A stretch of 36,753 bases of DNA, taken from the IMG/VR virus record IMGVR_UViG_3300043410_000172, positions 1 through 36,753 of that record. One strand, written 5' to 3'. Numbering within the stretch: position 1 is the first letter of the stretch; each line of letters begins with the position of its first letter. Below are positions 25,001 through 33,730 of the stretch, one piece after another. The translations under genes and the position numbers were made by a program. The notes beneath the pieces were generated by a model. The model saw only the letters and a program-made list of their open reading frames with translations, was not told the DNA's origin and made no database searches. Source of the stretch: a virus.

Positions 25001-26469
25001 GGAGGTGTCGCAGCTCCTTCGGTATCGGTTCCGGTAGTGGATTGTAGATCCACGCCAGCGCCTTCTCCACCTGTTGATTCGATAGGTTTTGTAGCATTTA
25101 CACCCCCTGCGGCAGTCAGTCCTTCGATACGTTTAACAAGGTTGTCTCTTGCTGTAACAATGTTTTTATGGAAAGGGCTAGAGGTATTTCCACTTGTTTC
25201 GTTTTTGTTAATGGTTTCGTTGTACTGCTCCAGAATACCACTAAGTTCATCTAAGTTAGTACTGCTCTTAGCAATCTGGCTACGAGACTGTTTTTTAACC
25301 GCTTCTTTAATTGCGTTGGGTTTTTGTTCAACCTGCTCAGTAGCTTGTCCACCCTGTTGAATTACGTCAAGCGCATCGGCTTCTTCAGCAGTTTTCTTAA
25401 CTTCAGCAGCCTCTTTGCCACCACCGCTAGCGATACCTGCCGCACCGCCCATACCTACAGCGCCAAGCGTAGCCTGAGCTGCAGTCTCACCAAAGCCTTC
25501 AGTAAGTGCTTGTTTAGGATTAACTTGACGCATCGCCAAGTTCTGCAGTGCGCGACCACCAACCTCTTCAATGTTCTCACCGGGGGTTTCTTTAACCGCG
25601 CCAAGGAGTGCACCCGTGATACGACCCATGCCTGTTTTCTCACCAGCCAGCGCACGTTCAAACGCTTGCGAACCGGGAAGTTTTTGAGCTAACAATGACA
25701 GAGCCGCACCGCCAAGACCAGCGGCACGAGCGTAATTAATCGTTGCATCTGCCGCCTCTTTCTCACCCATCTTCTGTTCTTCGGTGAGATACTTATACAT
25801 GGCTTCGTAAGTACCTGTACCTACATCTGCGCCCTGCTGAACTGCGGCAGTTCTCACCGCAGACTTTGCGCCTAAATCAACAGCGGCTTTCTTAGCAGCG
25901 GCTTCGGCTTCTTGTTTGGCTACGCCAGCCGCGGCCTTTTGTGCGGCGGTGCGCAGTGCAGCGACTTCAGCGGAAGCAGCGGGAGTACCAATAGCTGCAA
26001 GAGCAGCGGGTAGTTGTTGTGGTAATTGCTCAGCAAAGAAGTTAGCTAGCAGTGCGGGGTCAGAAACAGTTTGACCGATTGAGGCTTTAAAGGCTTCCCA
26101 CTCGCCCTTCTTCTGTGCTTCTTGTACAGCACGTTGCGCAGCCGCTTCCCTTGCTTTAAGGCCAGCAGACTTTAATCCCTTGCCGTATTCCTCAAGTTCT
26201 TGAGCCGCGCCATAGATACCAGTTTTTGAGAAGTCTCCCGTAGCCAATCCGTAAAGTTGACCGGGAAATTGACCGAGGCTACCCAAGCCGGAAAGCAAGC
26301 CAGCACCTACGTCACTGACTGCTTCGCCCATAGTACGCTCTTTAGCCCTTGCCTCAACCCGCGGCATCTCCCGCGCCATCATCTGTTGAGCTTGCTCTGG
26401 CGTAGTGCCCTCTGGTACTTCAAACCGAGCAATTCGGCCATCAGGCATTTCAAAGCGTGCTATTGGCAT
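19093..26469 (-). CDS. Giant virion-associated polyvalent protein with HELTH metalloprotease motif, 2458 aa
   Basis: This is the largest gene in the window. The first 30 residues repeat a short strand motif (PDGRIARFEVPEG). Residues about 120-350 are Ala/Gly-rich with hydrophobic helices. A long charged coiled-coil part follows. A zinc-protease motif HELTH lies at residues 1091-1095. Residues 1376-1412 are a Pro/Thr-rich linker. A hydrophobic segment (VVGGLIGMGMMVYAMGAVAG) lies at about 2113-2134. The C-terminal 700 residues recall the large polyvalent protein-associated domains of phage ejection proteins (LPD38-like; inference). Its position, last in the virion block, matches T7 gp16, so it may be injected with the DNA. 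It starts three bases after the 702-aa gene. Confidence 0.8.
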   Translation of the reverse strand: MPIARFEMPDGRIARFEVPEGTTPEQAQQMMAREMPRVEARAKERTMGEAVSDVGAGLLSGLGSLGQFPGQLYGLATGDFSKTGIYGAAQELEEYGKGLKSAGLKAREAAAQRAVQEAQKKGEWEAFKASIGQTVSDPALLANFFAEQLPQQLPAALAAIGTPAASAEVAALRTAAQKAAAGVAKQEAEAAAKKAAVDLGAKSAVRTAAVQQGADVGTGTYEAMYKYLTEEQKMGEKEAADATINYARAAGLGGAALSLLAQKLPGSQAFERALAGEKTGMGRITGALLGAVKETPGENIEEVGGRALQNLAMRQVNPKQALTEGFGETAAQATLGAVGMGGAAGIASGGGKEAAEVKKTAEEADALDVIQQGGQATEQVEQKPNAIKEAVKKQSRSQIAKSSTNLDELSGILEQYNETINKNETSGNTSSPFHKNIVTARDNLVKRIEGLTAAGGVNATKPIESTGGEGAGVDLQSTTGTDTEGAATPPRDGVVSPESDVGKPPTGAGGQPPAVNVQTKGSQAQSLRNRRKQQKIDPADLPIGAEDPIEQEERQQAKWYGLDYDSYITQAGLDEDRFYTDLQAAEIKAAAGRFKLDLADYASDAGFDDNRFWNDVDTLKERAKEKAPAAQRGAFQELSDKASVAGQTDEDLQKTVDELRQQKREGLYALSEDERKLYDEQRQAHSENIEQSTKQIAEDLISEQGELPNATEEDIEDDKKFVTEQLGSLLKLPSFSDLTPYEKGIYFGGQAAKFGNSVSEHIKATQRLLEYRADLLEAQREARKKARNEAKRNGASKEETEAAAKAAEKQTQKEFETQHEYEQNKPSTLPNWNSLSEENKQVYRDTVQRGSPAEQELAFRKIRKTETKFSQSEAEEKRQREQQAKEDLIAQMHAATEAMIENDPKSQGDALTAQMVRRLYDGDVKGVLQWLSDNARGAKTAPLTRVGVTKAEIKKQKVKQEEYLKLVADNKRKKLQRDGVLVNKVLSKDPVDIEKAVREAVKTAEERLKYKRGTLVREGSLAGQLIRVSREMSSKVYRNLAESLLSTIGDTKINVVIDENLDPKEGLAKYDPKTNTMTFGPFGFTETAFLHELTHAVTAKIIRQFFRDPSVLTERQRKGVEHLQTIFALSQSRLGKKFPAAFKNLYEFVAYSMTDLKFQNELVKIQLDDAVRATSRARGARVGQVLRDYEFPTGKTIWDAFTTTLAYIYKAFTPSKRKAGYLVPVEKYGDRSVTTGVQALPKGARDKITEADEAFIERMQEKGPPLPDEIALLTGADEAIKDEESAFDEGISEGEAALAGVKSIPFNETMDSLLPGMEARVGATITKGGITNLRKDIYTQPGYKGNLLIEAAAAFNDIMVAPEAVEEVPVLATQGSAAAPPTPPTPPTTTAATPAPAKPAGPKNQPKTETTATFEDQVDTAPGSQMPRTKQNLYKLFTTAEGGREIIRRFANNRHAIKAWEAAEEMANKVIYAGEKINAVYNEITMSTGRARNIYERELEQDIQSIHDMMQKLADKAGVDFDRTLKTMHVFGRTLHERERRHIKFLFYAPLDLASATRRGEIIQKFRKGDKMTEAEIKGYRAELEKFAKPTSQGGNLDAVNGYSWTTDPAAPSQIGTKGAVYTSADEQSTQYNVIANYDLPSRQAAYDEYKNYKYKAEVDAILEKIQKLEDKTVELNKKANYWSQPVDNVVKLYDFKHYVPFKGRANKVIDDQFDVRTGAGRELQEAQNTFEGRISDSNNVIVQAMLDATHAAARAGRSGVDAQGLTLALKNAVDSGMIKGSTKLKIKFEDRYKGDVDVAKLRGKNAIFHYEPDGTITVITIDDPHLREAIRRTYRESNPVVSVLNSATSFFGQMHTRYNIPFAPANFLIDGLTNTFNIAAKEGWGIGANYLKQLIGQQVLHGGLYKAGKFSALYTAKKFGEIERLAKTDPDFRDLNDYVNAGGKVSYIKSLTAEGLAEDFEADVKGNNVFIKTKKGADKVIDMWSDSFELASRVAAYRVLKEQYMKKGMDEAEATQKAVGDGKNLANFEQVGEWGQAMGAMFMFFRPAATGAVRAIEALAPAFVSADKAVKMLPNQGTYAYEFKDGERVYKNPEAVEKYKKEHDKRQKHARAVVGGLIGMGMMVYAMGAVAGGDDDLGRNKAVTDDMARYTRYARFHFRVGDRDFVFQLPWGFGLGAFASAGAQMAGYAHGAVMRPEGDRSFFGMLSNIMEVAQDSFLPVPVSRIDKYEKPAEWLADTFAPSILRPMIEYAMNTDALGRDIYNAQKSRVSEVFVGGDNVPELYKGAAKMLYDITGVPVSPNVMYFFANNYADGLARVMHNGVNVAQGMVGNKEFDPRTDTILFDRFFGAVSNVDAREFAKVSKEIKDISSTIKTLKDDPERYAKYLSKNPTHEFIVEHYNSAINGTLKEFQEQKNTVRRMQELTQAERSQMLRYLTLGENIVKRGILNEFASLDIKP

Positions 26470-26472
26470 ATA

Positions 26473-28581
26473 TTAAGATTTCTTAGATGGCTCAAAACCT
26501 AAAAATTTAGCGCCGCCTGTTGTAGGCGCAGGCGCACCTGTTGGGGCAGCGGCGGCACTAGAGCCAGCAATCCCTGACAGAGGAGCCAAGATCATATCAA
26601 TTCTATGCTGGGCTTCTTCTGCTCTATCCAAAGCAGCTGCGGCTTTATCTGGATCTCTGTCTTTTAGTGCCTCGTACACCATTCTGTGCATCTTAGCTTC
26701 TTTTGCAGCCGCGTCAATTGCAGGGCGCTGAGCAGTTATACCAGCTTGCGCAATCCTAATTTGTTGAGCACGCTCGCCTTGCTTAAGTTTTTCAAGCTGA
26801 TAGTTAGCTTGCTGTTGTTGAGCATCGCGTCGTGCTTGGGCTGACAAATTAGCTTGCTGTAGGCGTGCCGCATTAGTCGCATCAACATTGAGCATACTAG
26901 CTGCAGACTGAGCAGCCGCGCGGCGACGTGCGTCAACTTCTTTGTATGCAGCCATGCCTTCTTTGACCAGCTCCTTATTACCGCTGATCTTGGCATCGGT
27001 AATAACATCACGTAAACGATCCAACTCTTGCAAGTAGTCAAGGTCTTGTGCAGCGTAGGCTTCACGAGCTTTAGTAGCACCAGCGCCAGCCTGCGCCAAC
27101 ACCATGCCAGCACCACCACGGATGGGAGCACCACCCACTGCCTGCAAACCTTTAACCCACTCAGGGGTGCGGGCAGCTTGAGCAGCAGCAATTGCTTTTT
27201 CGCGTGCGTCAATACGGCCCTGTTTTTCAGCGAGAAGCGCATCAAGACCAAGAGTTTTCTTAGTCCAGTCAACCGCCTTTTCGCGTTCAGTTTCAGGGTT
27301 AACAGCAAACTCACCCTTGAGGTACGCCCGAGTTATAGCATCTAGGCTATTAGGATCAACTTTTTGCGTAGTGCCACCGCCACCACCAACTCCAGCACCG
27401 CCGCTAGGTTTTTTACCAGCTTGAGCCGCAGCAATTTGTTCAGCAATAATCTCATCCATGCTACGACGACTGCCTGCACGATCGGGGCCGGGCATTGGAG
27501 CAACGCCCTGCGCTAAAGCTTCAGCAGTGGGAGTTGTATTAATCGGTTGTCTAGGCGTAGGTTTAGAAGAAAAATCAGACTGAAGTCCATAGCCCGGTGC
27601 GCTAACAATATGTTTAAGCGCCTCAAGACCCGCACTACCTGCCATTTTTGGAATACTAGCAAGTGCATTACCAACTTGCTCAAAATAAGAAGATTTGTTT
27701 TTACGGGGTTCATCATTCCCTGCTTCTTGAATTGCCGCAGCCAAACCAGCGTTATCACTCATAGCAGACAACATAGGGTTAGCCGCCAACGCCCGACGTT
27801 GTTCAGGCGACATAGCCTGAAGATCTTGCATAGCCTTCATGCTTGCGATCGAACCACCAGTAACAGTCGCAAGGGGTACAGCGGCCCCCGAAACAGTTTG
27901 ACCTATTGCTGAAGAGGCGCTTGTTCCGGGTCTCCAAATTGGTTTAGTAAACCCACGGCGTAACATATCAACCGCCATTGCTGATGACATACCATATGGG
28001 AGGCTAAGAGCCGACGCTGCTGTTAAACCCGCGGCTGTTTTTTCTAGAGTTTCTTTGTCCATGCCTTCATCTTTAGCGGGTCGGCGCTCAGACGTGCGCT
28101 CCTCTAAACGACGTACAAGCTCTCTAGCCACTTTTGGATCTAACGGTTCTCCGTTTGGATCTTCTACAAGACTTCGGTTGTTTTCTTCTGTTGGCTCAGC
28201 AAATGCAATGATGCCGCCAGTAGAGTAGTTGCGACCAAGGTTAGACATGAGCTGATCAATACTGCCACCACGCGCAGCCATCACAGGACGCTGAACCATT
28301 TGTTGAGGCATCTGATTAGCTTGAGCCATTTGCTGCTGTTGAATACCCAACAGTTGGCGTAGCTTTTCCATAACAGAGGGCTGCGCACCACCAGCTTGCA
28401 TGGCTTGCTGATTCTGAGCACCATTACGCAGTTCAGCAATCTTCTGCAAAGCGATTGCTTCCTCTAGATCAGGAGGAATAGAACCGGGCGGTTGCTTCTG
28501 TTGTGCTTGCTGAACCTTTGCATTTAAGGGCTGTGGGTTGCCCTTGTATGTGTCAACAAGTTGGTTGATTCCAGCCATCAT
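26473..28581 (-). CDS. Internal virion or structural protein, 702 aa
   Basis: Starts at the first of two adjacent ATGs, with AAAGGA eight bases upstream. The N-terminal part is Gln-rich. A Gly-rich membrane-interacting-like patch (ARGGSIDQLM, then YSTGGIIAFAE) follows at about 104-130. The middle has hydrophobic segments around 180-275. The C-terminal half is a long Ala/Gln/Lys-rich coiled coil. The GGxIAFA patch is common in virion proteins of environmental phages. Placement between the 998- and 2458-aa genes fits an internal core or ejection protein. No enzyme motif is seen. Confidence 0.7.
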   Translation of the reverse strand: MMAGINQLVDTYKGNPQPLNAKVQQAQQKQPPGSIPPDLEEAIALQKIAELRNGAQNQQAMQAGGAQPSVMEKLRQLLGIQQQQMAQANQMPQQMVQRPVMAARGGSIDQLMSNLGRNYSTGGIIAFAEPTEENNRSLVEDPNGEPLDPKVARELVRRLEERTSERRPAKDEGMDKETLEKTAAGLTAASALSLPYGMSSAMAVDMLRRGFTKPIWRPGTSASSAIGQTVSGAAVPLATVTGGSIASMKAMQDLQAMSPEQRRALAANPMLSAMSDNAGLAAAIQEAGNDEPRKNKSSYFEQVGNALASIPKMAGSAGLEALKHIVSAPGYGLQSDFSSKPTPRQPINTTPTAEALAQGVAPMPGPDRAGSRRSMDEIIAEQIAAAQAGKKPSGGAGVGGGGGTTQKVDPNSLDAITRAYLKGEFAVNPETEREKAVDWTKKTLGLDALLAEKQGRIDAREKAIAAAQAARTPEWVKGLQAVGGAPIRGGAGMVLAQAGAGATKAREAYAAQDLDYLQELDRLRDVITDAKISGNKELVKEGMAAYKEVDARRRAAAQSAASMLNVDATNAARLQQANLSAQARRDAQQQQANYQLEKLKQGERAQQIRIAQAGITAQRPAIDAAAKEAKMHRMVYEALKDRDPDKAAAALDRAEEAQHRIDMILAPLSGIAGSSAAAAPTGAPAPTTGGAKFLGFEPSKKS

Positions 28582-28593
28582 AATTATTTTCCT

Positions 28594-31590
28594 TTAGCCA
28601 ATGCCTAATTTTTTCAACGCTGCCGCTAGGTCTTGCGCACCTGTTGTACCCGTAGTGGGGAACAAACCAGCTACGCCACCCGCACCGGCAAGGATCTGTT
28701 GTAAAGTGCTAGGCTGAGCCATGTTAATGCTTTGTGCATTAGTAGGTAAGCCCTGCAACAATGACTGTTGGAACTGAACCATCTTATAGGGGTTTGCCCT
28801 AGCTTCTTCAAACTGCGCTTTGTCAGCAGCGATGCCTTCAGATTCAATACCGCGTTGAACATTTCCAGCTTCTAGTTGTGAAGCAAGATTAGCCAACCCA
28901 GCTTGGTTTTGCTGATAACCCAACTGACCTTGAGCTTGAGCAGCCTGCAGTCCAGTTTGCAATCCTTGCAACCCGTAGTTAGCACCAAATTGACGAGCCT
29001 GCTCACCAGCTTGCTGCCCTGCCAAACCGTACTGAGCACCCAATTGCGCAGCAGTCATACCTTGTTGAGCACCAAATTGAGCTTCCTGCATCTTGCGTTG
29101 CTGATCAGCATTAAACTGCTGCATCGCGTTTGTATATGCAGTGTTGTAGCCCTGACCTGTGATGTTGGCTAAGTTAGTGCCTAAGTTACGTTGAGTCTCA
29201 GCGTCCATGATAGCCTGACGGCTACCACCAAAAGCACCAGCGCCAGTCAGTTTGGCTGCGTTCTGCATCTGAGTAATCTGAGACTGACGACGAGCTTCGG
29301 CGAGCTGTGGATCAAGCGATTGCTGCAAATACGGATTCATGTACGTCTTCGCAACGTCAGACGTAAAGTCAGTAGTCATGGGTTTGTACGCAGTGGGCGC
29401 TGTGTACTGATTGCCAAACGTAGTAGGTGTATAAGACAAACCTTGCGCTGCGGTAGAAATATTTCCCGCTTGAGTAGCGGCATCGCTCATAGCCGTGGGG
29501 GTTGTCAGACCTGATGCTGTCTTAAACGCACCTGTTTGCAGCTCAGAAGGGCCGGCAGTTAATGGGCCTGTGTATGCCTCATAAGGCATGTTAGCTAGGG
29601 CTTGACCTTGGCCCAACATGTTAGTTACATAAGGGCCAGCCCAGTTAGAAAGCGCGGATTCTGTACCTGTAACACCAGCGTTGGCAGCAGTGCCAACACC
29701 CGAAATGCCACCACCTTCTAGATAGTGTTTAACGCTACCGCCCTTGGCATACGCAGAGGCTAAGCCACCGGGCATGAACTTGTCGGGGTTGATCTTTTTA
29801 CCTTGCTTCTTTGTACCGGTGCGTGCCATACGAATTTTGTCCATCATTTGATATAGCTTTTGGGCTCCAGCATCAGAGTTGCCATTACCCAAATGAGACA
29901 CAACATCCGCAGGGACAACAAACTCACCGTGGCTAAGCGCAGCAGGCTGGCTTTCTCCAATTTGCGCAGGAATTTTATCCGCCATACCATCTGTACCGCC
30001 TTGTAAGTAACGACCCCTTGCCATACCGCCCCCAGCAAAATAATCTTGATAGTAATTATCTGAGGAAGCTTTATCGCCACCCAGAGCCGCATTGTATTGA
30101 GCTTTAACATCAGCAGCAGAAACGCCGGTGGCTGCTGCAACGTCTTCCGGTGACCAACCCAATGCCTGCATAGTCTCTGCAATAGAACGAGTATCGCCTG
30201 AAGCCAATGCGGCTTGCGTGGCAGGGTCTGCAAAATACTGATAAATGCTATTGCTTGTATCTAAGCCGGTGGGGGCTTGAGTCTCATTTTTTGTACCCCC
30301 AATAATGTCAGCCACTTTATTTGCAACTGATCCAAGATCGGTTGGTGGTAGAAAGTTTTGCGTGGCAGCTGCCGATGTAGGATTAGCCGTATAGTTTTGG
30401 GCTGCCGCATATTTAGCCGCGTTATTAATATCGCGCTGTTCAACGCCAGTAGCTGCCATAGCAGCCGCAATTTCTTCTGGGGTGTGACCAGCCGCTTGGT
30501 AATCCAAGATGTTTTTGTACAGTTGATCCAAGCCCATGTCGTGAACAACTGCGTACTCTTTGGCAGCAGATGAATTCATGCCAGTCATGGCACGAGCAAC
30601 ATCTTCGTCGTTCACGCCAACCGCTTTCATGGCATCTTGTATTTGCGTGTTTGTGGCATACGGGTTTTTCTCTAACCACGTTTGAATATTTTGATTCAGC
30701 CCCTGCAACCCCATGTTATTGGTCAAGGCGTACTTGGTAGCATCAGAAAAATTGCTGGTTCTTAAAGCTTCTTGAAGATCTGCATTACTAACATTAAACT
30801 GCTTCATAACCGCATTAATCTGATCTTGGGTCGCCCTTGGGTTGTCAAGAATCCATTGATTAATATTGTTTAAGTATTGAGCGGGGGTCAATCCGGCGGC
30901 AATAGCTTCTTGGTAACCCTTAGAGCCAAGGTTAGCTACGGGCGTAGCCGCATTAGTAGCGGTGTTAGCAGCTGTATTGGTAACCACGGGCTTAGTAGTT
31001 GTGGTAGTTGCAGCGGGTAAAGCCGCCGCTAAGCCCGTCGCAAGGCCCGCAAGTCCGCTGACTCCACCAGAAGTACCAGACAGATTAACCAAAGGATCAG
31101 CGCCTGTCGATGCACGTGTGTAAGTTACATTGCCACCATAATTAATACCGCCTTGGCCGGGACGTCGGATAGAGCCATCTGGATTAACTGTAGGGGGCGC
31201 GGTCAGCATTGTGCGTGAAGCTGACAAGTTAGGAATACCGCCTTGGTATCCTGTAGGCGTTGTTTTGGAATTCATTGCGCCCAGCAGACCAGCCAGACCA
31301 CCACCTACAGCGCCAAGTGCTTGCAGGTTTAAATTGCCTTTACTATCTGTAAAGAGGTTCTTTACAGTATCGACCAGACCTGTTGGAAAACCAGACGTAT
31401 CAGCGACCGTTAATGCCCTTGTGTTACCGCTGTTGTCAGCGGCGGCAGTTGCGTTTGTCGAGCCGTAGACATTGGATAATTTGCCAGTACCATCGCCAAT
31501 GCCATCATCTAGCGAATAAAACTTAGATAGATCATCACCACTAGTGTTTATCCCAGAATTAATATCGCTTAAGCTAATTTCATCAGGCAT
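28594..31590 (-). CDS. Large repeat-containing structural protein, 998 aa
   Basis: The ATG at 31590 is chosen because AAGGA lies eight bases upstream; an ATG at 31614 would place that site inside the gene. The protein starts MPDEISLSD. Residues about 230-410 contain three degenerate helical repeats of about 60 aa (GLTPAQYLNNINQW, GLQGLNQNIQTW and GLDQLYKNILDY) and a possible fourth at about 446-498. A Gly-rich patch (GGGMARGRYLQGG) and an SHGEFVVPADVV segment follow. The C-terminal 300 residues are Gln/Ala-rich and form a very long helix. It is probably a virion core or injection-apparatus protein. The repeats could mediate self-assembly. Confidence 0.72.
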   Translation of the reverse strand: MPDEISLSDINSGINTSGDDLSKFYSLDDGIGDGTGKLSNVYGSTNATAAADNSGNTRALTVADTSGFPTGLVDTVKNLFTDSKGNLNLQALGAVGGGLAGLLGAMNSKTTPTGYQGGIPNLSASRTMLTAPPTVNPDGSIRRPGQGGINYGGNVTYTRASTGADPLVNLSGTSGGVSGLAGLATGLAAALPAATTTTTKPVVTNTAANTATNAATPVANLGSKGYQEAIAAGLTPAQYLNNINQWILDNPRATQDQINAVMKQFNVSNADLQEALRTSNFSDATKYALTNNMGLQGLNQNIQTWLEKNPYATNTQIQDAMKAVGVNDEDVARAMTGMNSSAAKEYAVVHDMGLDQLYKNILDYQAAGHTPEEIAAAMAATGVEQRDINNAAKYAAAQNYTANPTSAAATQNFLPPTDLGSVANKVADIIGGTKNETQAPTGLDTSNSIYQYFADPATQAALASGDTRSIAETMQALGWSPEDVAAATGVSAADVKAQYNAALGGDKASSDNYYQDYFAGGGMARGRYLQGGTDGMADKIPAQIGESQPAALSHGEFVVPADVVSHLGNGNSDAGAQKLYQMMDKIRMARTGTKKQGKKINPDKFMPGGLASAYAKGGSVKHYLEGGGISGVGTAANAGVTGTESALSNWAGPYVTNMLGQGQALANMPYEAYTGPLTAGPSELQTGAFKTASGLTTPTAMSDAATQAGNISTAAQGLSYTPTTFGNQYTAPTAYKPMTTDFTSDVAKTYMNPYLQQSLDPQLAEARRQSQITQMQNAAKLTGAGAFGGSRQAIMDAETQRNLGTNLANITGQGYNTAYTNAMQQFNADQQRKMQEAQFGAQQGMTAAQLGAQYGLAGQQAGEQARQFGANYGLQGLQTGLQAAQAQGQLGYQQNQAGLANLASQLEAGNVQRGIESEGIAADKAQFEEARANPYKMVQFQQSLLQGLPTNAQSINMAQPSTLQQILAGAGGVAGLFPTTGTTGAQDLAAALKKLGIG

Positions 31591-32839
31591 TTTGTTTTCC
31601 TTTGTCTGCTTCAAGAGAAGCTAGTTTGTAAGAGATATCATCCCCAAACAGGTTTTCCATTAATTTTATATGGGCGTAGGGATCTTGAACAGGGGCTACA
31701 GAAGTTGGCTGACCATCAGCGGCAAGTAATGGTAATAGTTTAGACAGGTCTAATCCTGCTGCAGCGGGCGTAGTGGTCTTACTGCCACCACCACTTCCGC
31801 CACTGCTACCACCGGGTAGCGCTCCGGCGCTTTTCATAATTTCATCGCCCGTCAATGCTGTTTGAGAGTTAGGCAAATAGCTCATGTCCAGCACGTTGCC
31901 GTTTTTGTCAGTCCATACATTAGGACTAGTCTGGTTATATTCCCACTCAAGATTGGGATCAATATTCCCAGTCTCATAACCAAGCGGGTTTCTTAAGCCG
32001 CCAAGAGCGTCTTTAACATATTGCCCAGTGATCTCATCGTAGTAGCCCGAGCCGGTGACACCCGCAGTTCTTGCTATTGGGTCAGACCAACCTTCACCGC
32101 CGGGGGTAAAGTAGCCTTCAGTAAAGTCTTTAGGATTTACATTCCAGCCATCAAAGCCAGAAGTCAGGGCTTGCTTGCCAGCGGATAAGCCTTGGCTTAA
32201 CAAAAACTTTTCAAGGTCAAATTTACCTTGATTGGTCACAAAACTGCTAGCGGCTTTAGACGCAATATCAGTTCCGGTTTTACCCAATATGTCTTGGACA
32301 CCTTCCATTCCCGACACCGCGTTACCAGCTTGCCCACCTAGATATGACAAGAACGCAGACTTAGCAATATCCCCAACATCTTTACCCATTGCTGCATTTA
32401 ACGCGGCTGTCCCTGCTGGGCCACCAAAATACGCAGCGCCAAGTTGAGCAGCGGCATTAAGCAGTTTGTTATCGCCTAGCATATTAACAAGGTCGTTGGA
32501 TGATGCGCCTTGCGTGTAAAAAACAGGGTTTCCCTTGGCATCAAACTGAACGCCAAAACCTGTATTGCCTTTACCTTCGTAAGAGCCCGACCAGAGATTG
32601 CCGCTCGTGCGATCACCATAACCTGAAACCAGTTGTTGTCCAGTTAATTTATTAACAATACCGTTTTCGCCCCGACCAACTTGAGAGATGTCTGTAATGC
32701 CGCTTTTAGCTAAGTCATCAGCCATATATGACGCAGCTTTTTGTGGGTCAAGTCCACCCGTCCACTTAGAAGTAGTTCCTTGCGCAAGAATCTGTTGCGT
32801 TAGTTTCTTGACGTTTTCTGCGGTGTAGGTATCTGCCAT
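31583..32839 (-). CDS. Virion-associated protein, 418 aa
   Basis: Starts MADTYTAENVKKLTQQIL, with AAGG upstream. The N-terminal part is helical, and the central part contains Ala/Gly-rich hydrophobic segments (LNAAAQLGAAYFGGPAGTAA, residues 127-146). A Gly/Ser/Thr linker (GGSSGGSGGGSKTTT) comes before the C-terminal helix. Its last bases overlap the start of the 998-aa gene (ATGCCTGA). It lies between the fibre-like gene and the giant proteins, as T7 gp14 does, so a role in the ejection channel is possible; the sequence itself shows no known domain. Confidence 0.68.
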   Translation of the reverse strand: MADTYTAENVKKLTQQILAQGTTSKWTGGLDPQKAASYMADDLAKSGITDISQVGRGENGIVNKLTGQQLVSGYGDRTSGNLWSGSYEGKGNTGFGVQFDAKGNPVFYTQGASSNDLVNMLGDNKLLNAAAQLGAAYFGGPAGTAALNAAMGKDVGDIAKSAFLSYLGGQAGNAVSGMEGVQDILGKTGTDIASKAASSFVTNQGKFDLEKFLLSQGLSAGKQALTSGFDGWNVNPKDFTEGYFTPGGEGWSDPIARTAGVTGSGYYDEITGQYVKDALGGLRNPLGYETGNIDPNLEWEYNQTSPNVWTDKNGNVLDMSYLPNSQTALTGDEIMKSAGALPGGSSGGSGGGSKTTTPAAAGLDLSKLLPLLAADGQPTSVAPVQDPYAHIKLMENLFGDDISYKLASLEADKGKQNA

Positions 32840-32848
32840 GTTTAAACC

Positions 32849-33730
32849 TTAAGGCAAAGCTGAGACAAAGGTCGAAGTCACGATGATAGAGGGCGACGCT
32901 GGATGCACGGGCGTTGTGCCGGGCGGATACGTAGCTGCAACAGTATTGCCTGTATCCGATGCAAACAAAATTTGGATGTAGTCGCCAGCGTTCATCGGCT
33001 GCACCAAGTTCCAAGAGATGATGGCGGTGCCCGGGTATCCCCCGTGAATGGCAGGAACAGTAGCAATACCCGCGCTGTAAGGAATGTCTGCTCCATTTAG
33101 CCGGAACCAAATAGTCACGTTGTCAATTGTGTTGTCAAACGTCAGCATCTGGATACTGAACTGAATGTTATAGATGCCAGCAGTAGCATGGACAACTTTA
33201 GTAGGATCAGCAGAGTCAATAGCCACGCCATTGCTTACAGTTGTTTTTAACAACGTCAAGGGCAAAGTTGACGCAGAAGACGCAAGCGTCTGGGCTTCAG
33301 ATACAGAAACACCCGCAGTGTGCGCCACATTGGTTGAACCGTATGCGCCGCGAGTAATGCCGGTAAAAGTTGTGGCTGTTTTACCTGTGTACTTAATCAG
33401 CTCAGTACCAATAATCAAGCCACCGGAAGAAACAAACCCAGCCGTAGACGTAACCTGAATCGGCGTTGTGCCGTTGTTTGTCATGTTGGCGGTTAGCGTT
33501 GTGTACCCGTCTTGATAAAAAGCACCGTTGGGAAATTGAATTCCAGACCCATCAATCGCGCCCGAGCCTGTTTTTAACTGAGCCAGAATAGCGTCTAATC
33601 GGTTAAAGTAAAGACGCAAAACGTTGTTAAGCTGATCAGCATACTGCTGGCTATATTCTGGCGTAGCCAAAGGCAAGTTTGGCGCAGCAACTTGGTTGAG
33701 TTCATACTCAGAAGTAACAATGTACGTCAT
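32849..33730 (-). CDS. Fibre- or collar-like structural protein, 293 aa
   Basis: The N-terminal 55 residues look like a helical attachment part (YADQLNNVLRLYFNRLDAIL). Residues about 75-140 carry a Thr/Gly-rich strand module found in phage structural proteins (GLIIGTELIKYTGKTATTFT). The C-terminal 120 residues have a jelly-roll-like pattern (HATAGIYNIQFSIQM, then FRLNGADIPYSAG), similar to C1q/TNF-like receptor-binding heads. The ATG overlaps the stop of the nozzle-like gene. A trimeric receptor-binding or head-tail decoration protein is the best guess. Confidence 0.65.
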   Translation of the reverse strand: MTYIVTSEYELNQVAAPNLPLATPEYSQQYADQLNNVLRLYFNRLDAILAQLKTGSGAIDGSGIQFPNGAFYQDGYTTLTANMTNNGTTPIQVTSTAGFVSSGGLIIGTELIKYTGKTATTFTGITRGAYGSTNVAHTAGVSVSEAQTLASSASTLPLTLLKTTVSNGVAIDSADPTKVVHATAGIYNIQFSIQMLTFDNTIDNVTIWFRLNGADIPYSAGIATVPAIHGGYPGTAIISWNLVQPMNAGDYIQILFASDTGNTVAATYPPGTTPVHPASPSIIVTSTFVSALP

